Shown one piece after another: positions 12,842 through 15,677 of a stretch of 15,677 bases of DNA (positions are counted from its first letter, which is position 1; each line of letters starts with the position of its first letter). Source of the DNA: Pollutiaquabacter sp046052345 (GTDB lineage Bacteria; Bacteroidota; Bacteroidia; AKYH767-A; 2013-40CM-41-45); the NCBI GenBank assembly GCA_046052345.1, contig JBJOMN010000004.1, positions 1 through 15,677 of the forward strand, given 5' to 3'. A model generated the notes under the pieces. It saw only the letters and a list, made by a program, of their open reading frames with translations. It was not told where the DNA came from and searched no databases. The position numbers and the translations under genes are program-made.

Positions 12842-14980
12842 ATGAAATACTTCGCTTTTTACTGTTGCCTTTCGGCTGCATGCCTGTTGGCAGCATTCCC
12901 TGTCCGTTGTCAGGAATCGGATTGGCCGCAGAAGCTTTCCTCCGGAGAGAAGAAAATCCTGCTGTACGAACCTCATGCCGAAAAACTTACCGGTGACACA
13001 CTTCAGGTACGGATGGCATTCGCCTTCTATGTGAATCCGGAAGCCGATCCCGACTTCGGCGTATGCCGGGTGAAGGGAAAAATCATCACCGACCGCGACC
13101 ACCGTAAAGCACAGATGGTAGAGATGCTTATAACAGATATTCGCTTTCCGGAAGGAAAGGATTCATTGGCTGCAATTGCGTCCGATAAGGAGGTCCGCGC
13201 TCTGGTTGAGCATCGCTCGGTGATCATCTCCATCGACGAATTGCTGACATCCCTGGAGCAGGAAGAAGCCCAAGACCAGGGAATTCGAAACTCCCCGCCT
13301 GAAATCATTTACAGAGACCATCCCGCCGTTCTCGTGCTACTGGACGGGGAACCGAAAACCCGGCCTGTAGGAAAGTACGGTTGTCAGCGGGTGGTGAATA
13401 CGCCTAATCTGCTGTTGAAGTCAACAGAGAGCGGAAGGTACTACCTGTCAGGAGCCAACGAATGGTATGAATCGTCCGACCTGTCAGAGGGCTGGACGCA
13501 TTGTCAGAAGCTTCCTAAAGTGATCAAGAAGACTGCGAGGGAGTTGAATCCCGAGTCGGGCTATTCCCTTCCACCTGCCGAGGAAGATCTTTCTGCGAAA
13601 ACTTTCAATTCGGACGAAACGGAAATCATCCTGCGCAAGGAGCCGTCAGAGTTGATCGTGACAAAAGGGCCGCCCGATTGGCGCTCCATCCATGATACGC
13701 AACTCAAATACGCCGCCAACACCCAAGAGCACTTATTCCTTTGCACCGCTGACAATCGATTTTTTCTGCTGATTTCGGGTCGCTGGTTCGTTTCTCCGTC
13801 GCTTGGGAAAGGATGGGAATACGTTGCATCCGACAAGCTTCCGCCAGACTTCCGACGAATTCCGGAAGAACACGTCAAATCGGTCGTGCTACCCCACGTA
13901 GCCGGAACGGCTGCAGCACGGGAGGCCGTATCCGATACACGAATACCCCAAACTGCGGTCATCGAAAGAAAGACCGCGTCGTGTTCGGTCAGCTATGACG
14001 GAGAGCCTGAATTCCAATTGATCGAAGGGACCGGCATGTCCTATGCCGTCAACTCTACCGAACCGGTCATACGGATCGATACTATCTACTATGTCTGTGA
14101 AAACGGTGTCTGGTTCCGGGGCAACACGGCTACGGGTCCGTGGGAAGCGGCTACGTCGGTTCCGAAGGATGTAAGGAATATCCCTCCCTCCTGCCCCGTT
14201 TATCCGGTACGCTACGTATATATATACGGCTTCACCGACGAGGTCATCTTCACCGGATACACTCCCGGTTACCTGGGATGTTATATCTCAGGTCCCACGG
14301 TAGTTTACGGGACCGGATGGTACTATCCGGGATGGCGGGGAAGTTACTATCATCCCTACTCCTGCACCTACGGTTTTAATATGCACTATGACCCTTGGTG
14401 GGGATGGACGTGCGGTTATTCCTGGGTACTGGGAGGCTCCGATGCATGGCTCTTCTGGTATTGGTCACCGATGCCGGCACTGGGCTGGTATCATGGATGG
14501 TGGGGGCCCTATTACCGGCCTCCCGTCTACCATTATCCCTCGCGCGATTATTACTACGGGCCCCGAACGCGCAGCATACGGGAAATATCTCCCCGCTCGT
14601 CTTACAATCTCTACCGGCAACGAACCTCGGGTGTCAGCAGGCTTCCGGAAACACCGAAGAGCATCGCCCGGCCGGAACCGATGAGGAGATCCCCGAACAA
14701 TGTATATGCAGACCCCGGAGGTGATGTGATCCGCAAAAGAGGTACGGATTGGGAGCGATACAACGGAAGCTCGTGGGACCGGTTCAATACGAGTCCTCGG
14801 GGGCCTTCAGGACAACCTTCCGTATCCCCGTCGATTCCGGAAAAACTGGAGTCGGAACGCTTGCGTGGACAGCAGCGCAGGGATATATACCGACAGTCCG
14901 GATTGATCTACTTTCCCATACCGGTTCCAGCCGGAAAATTACCATTGCCCAAAGGAACCATCATACAACCCCGCAAGTAA
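12842..14980 (+). CDS. Exported protein with three tandem repeats and a Trp/Tyr/Gly-rich domain, function unknown
   Basis: I do not know a function for this 712-residue protein. It starts at ATG 12842 with a clear signal peptide (about 1-24, KYFAFYCCLSAACLLAAF); a TTG 11 codons upstream would put a charged stretch before it and is less likely. An N-terminal domain (about 25-160) has LLYEPHAEKLTGDTLQVRMA. Three tandem repeats of about 70 residues follow, at about 162-228, 269-345 and 381-455. Each has a G-[EP]-P segment, then [SK]Y, a tract ending [YF][YF]-[LV], W[YF], a GW or GPW turn, and L/V-P. Then a domain at about 460-580 is packed with aromatics (HYDPWWGWTCGYSW, LGWYHGWWGPYYRPP). A basic, proline/serine-rich tail contains RKRGTDWERYNGSSWDRF. 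Similar proteins are widely annotated as hypothetical or carbohydrate-binding family V/XII, a weak label. A periplasmic or outer-surface location is likely. It is convergent with dnaK. Confidence 0.8.
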   Translation: MKYFAFYCCLSAACLLAAFPVRCQESDWPQKLSSGEKKILLYEPHAEKLTGDTLQVRMAFAFYVNPEADPDFGVCRVKGKIITDRDHRKAQMVEMLITDIRFPEGKDSLAAIASDKEVRALVEHRSVIISIDELLTSLEQEEAQDQGIRNSPPEIIYRDHPAVLVLLDGEPKTRPVGKYGCQRVVNTPNLLLKSTESGRYYLSGANEWYESSDLSEGWTHCQKLPKVIKKTARELNPESGYSLPPAEEDLSAKTFNSDETEIILRKEPSELIVTKGPPDWRSIHDTQLKYAANTQEHLFLCTADNRFFLLISGRWFVSPSLGKGWEYVASDKLPPDFRRIPEEHVKSVVLPHVAGTAAAREAVSDTRIPQTAVIERKTASCSVSYDGEPEFQLIEGTGMSYAVNSTEPVIRIDTIYYVCENGVWFRGNTATGPWEAATSVPKDVRNIPPSCPVYPVRYVYIYGFTDEVIFTGYTPGYLGCYISGPTVVYGTGWYYPGWRGSYYHPYSCTYGFNMHYDPWWGWTCGYSWVLGGSDAWLFWYWSPMPALGWYHGWWGPYYRPPVYHYPSRDYYYGPRTRSIREISPRSSYNLYRQRTSGVSRLPETPKSIARPEPMRRSPNNVYADPGGDVIRKRGTDWERYNGSSWDRFNTSPRGPSGQPSVSPSIPEKLESERLRGQQRRDIYRQSGLIYFPIPVPAGKLPLPKGTIIQPRK

Positions 14981-15002
14981 TTCCAAATCCCGGCAAAAGC
15001 AA

Positions 15003-15035
15003 ACGGGCCCTGCAGTGGAAGACTGCCGGGCCCGT
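15003..15035. terminator. Bidirectional terminator between the exported-protein gene and dnaK
   Basis: ACGGGCCC (15003-15010) and GGGCCCGT (15028-15035) form a perfect 8-bp GC-rich stem. After one T-C mismatch, GCAGT and ACTGC add 5 bp around the loop GGAAG. On the minus strand the stem is followed by the T-rich TTGCTTTTGCC, so it should end dnaK transcription. On the plus strand it is followed by CTTGTAT, a weaker tail. Its place between convergent genes fits shared use. Confidence 0.8.
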
Positions 15036-15067
15036 CTTGTATCAGGTCGTCAATGACCCATGCTGAC

Positions 15068-15677
15068 TCACTTCTTCTCGTCCTTGACCTCTTCGAAATC
15101 GACGTCGGTGACTTCTCCGTCGGTCTTTGATCCTGCGGAACCCGCATCCGGTCCGGGACCGGCATCCTGAGTAGCCTTGTACATCTCCTCGGAGGCAGCA
15201 GTCCATGCAGCGTTGAGGGAAGCAAGAGCGGTGTCGATAACGGAGAGGTTGCGCTCCTTGTGGGCGTCCTTGAGTTCTGAAAGCGCCTTCTGGATGGCTT
15301 CTTTCTTGTCGGCAGGAAGTTTATCACCGAATTCGGTAAGCTGCTTCTCACTCTGGAAGATCAGCGAATCCGCCTGGTTGAACTTGTCGGCTTCCTCCTT
15401 GGCCTTGCGGTCGGACTCTGCATTGGCTTCGGCTTCCGATTTCATACGCTTGATCTCGTCGTCCGAAAGTCCGGAAGAGGCTTCGATACGGATATTCTGG
15501 GACTTACCCGTCGCCTTGTCCTTGGCAGTCACATGAAGGATACCGTTTGCATCGATATCGAAGGTCACTTCGATCTGAGGCACTCCGCGGGGTGCGGGAG
15601 GAATACCGTCGAGGTGGAAGCGTCCGATGGTGCGATTGTCGCGGGACATCGGCCGTTCGCCCTGGAGGATATGGATC
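15068..15677 (-). CDS. dnaK: Chaperone DnaK (Hsp70), C-terminal part
   Basis: DnaK is the ATP-dependent Hsp70 chaperone that binds exposed hydrophobic peptides together with DnaJ and GrpE in the cytoplasm. The window holds the last 202 complete codons on the minus strand. The visible part begins within the substrate-binding beta domain (IHILQGERPM, then FHLDGIPPAPRGVPQIEV and FDIDANGILHVTAKD). It continues through the helical lid (LSDDEIKRMKSEAEANAESD, QLTEFGDKLPADKKEAI) and ends with a disordered Gly/Ala/Asp-rich tail and the conserved acidic VDFEEVKDEKK. The gene runs off the right edge, so the ATPase domain and the start are not visible; the internal Met at 15649 is not the start. It is convergent with the exported-protein gene and shares the terminator hairpin at 15003-15035. 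Confidence 0.97.
   Translation of the reverse strand, partial: IHILQGERPMSRDNRTIGRFHLDGIPPAPRGVPQIEVTFDIDANGILHVTAKDKATGKSQNIRIEASSGLSDDEIKRMKSEAEANAESDRKAKEEADKFNQADSLIFQSEKQLTEFGDKLPADKKEAIQKALSELKDAHKERNLSVIDTALASLNAAWTAASEEMYKATQDAGPGPDAGSAGSKTDGEVTDVDFEEVKDEKK

Noticed and set aside
1..15677. CRISPR arrays, tRNA or rRNA genes, insertion sequences
   Set aside because: I saw no regularly spaced direct repeats, no cloverleaf-like clusters with a CCA end, no rRNA-like stretch and no transposase or integrase.

Overview
This window looks like a chromosomal segment of a member of the Bacteroidota, probably Bacteroidales-like, with GC somewhat above 50% by eye. Four things point there: a C-terminal Por-secretion (T9SS type A) sorting domain on a secreted metallopeptidase; promoter candidates of the TAnnTTTG type instead of TATAAT; a BshB1-type bacillithiol deacetylase; and the gene order CcmF / DUF2520 protein / KdsC-like phosphatase / UbiA / Maf, whose sequences read like Bacteroidota versions. 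The Ccm genes imply that the organism makes c-type cytochromes. No species call is justified.

Layout. Positions 1-337 (minus) hold the N-terminal part of bshB1, cut by the window edge. A 95-bp divergent intergenic region with a perfect 14-bp palindrome separates it from a long, tightly packed plus-strand run (433-10131) of eleven genes. In order these are: an MBL-fold beta-CASP RNA hydrolase, ccmB, ccmC, a small CcmD-like protein, ccmE, ccmF, a Rossmann/DUF2520 protein, a KdsC-like HAD phosphatase, a UbiA prenyltransferase, a Maf nucleotide pyrophosphatase and an EamA/DMT transporter. Gaps are 33 bp or less and several junctions overlap (ATGA, TGATG), so this is probably one transcription unit or a few nested ones.

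After a 111-bp gap comes a 787-residue secreted reprolysin-like metallopeptidase with three fibronectin type III repeats and the T9SS tail (10243-12606). A 235-bp intergenic region rich in inverted repeats, with two exact TAnnTTTG matches, follows. Then comes a 712-residue exported protein (12842-14980) with three tandem copies of a roughly 70-residue repeat and an extremely Trp/Tyr/Gly-rich domain. A strong bidirectional terminator hairpin separates it from the convergent 3' part of dnaK (15068-15677, minus), which leaves the window at the right edge.

How it fits together. CcmB, CcmC, the CcmD-like protein, CcmE and CcmF form a heme delivery and cytochrome c ligation system. CcmE carries CxxxY (Cys116-Tyr120) in place of the classical HxxxY heme-binding motif, and no ccmA, ccmG or ccmH is present in the window; this matches the variant called System I*. 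The downstream genes are housekeeping or envelope functions (KDO phosphatase, prenyl transfer, nucleotide sanitation, export) that share transcription rather than an obvious pathway. The two large exported proteins appear to be separately transcribed surface or periplasmic proteins. The most interesting items are the System I*-like CcmE, the Maf insertion, the repeat-and-aromatic exported protein, and the structured intergenic region upstream of it. I saw no mobile element, CRISPR array, tRNA or rRNA.
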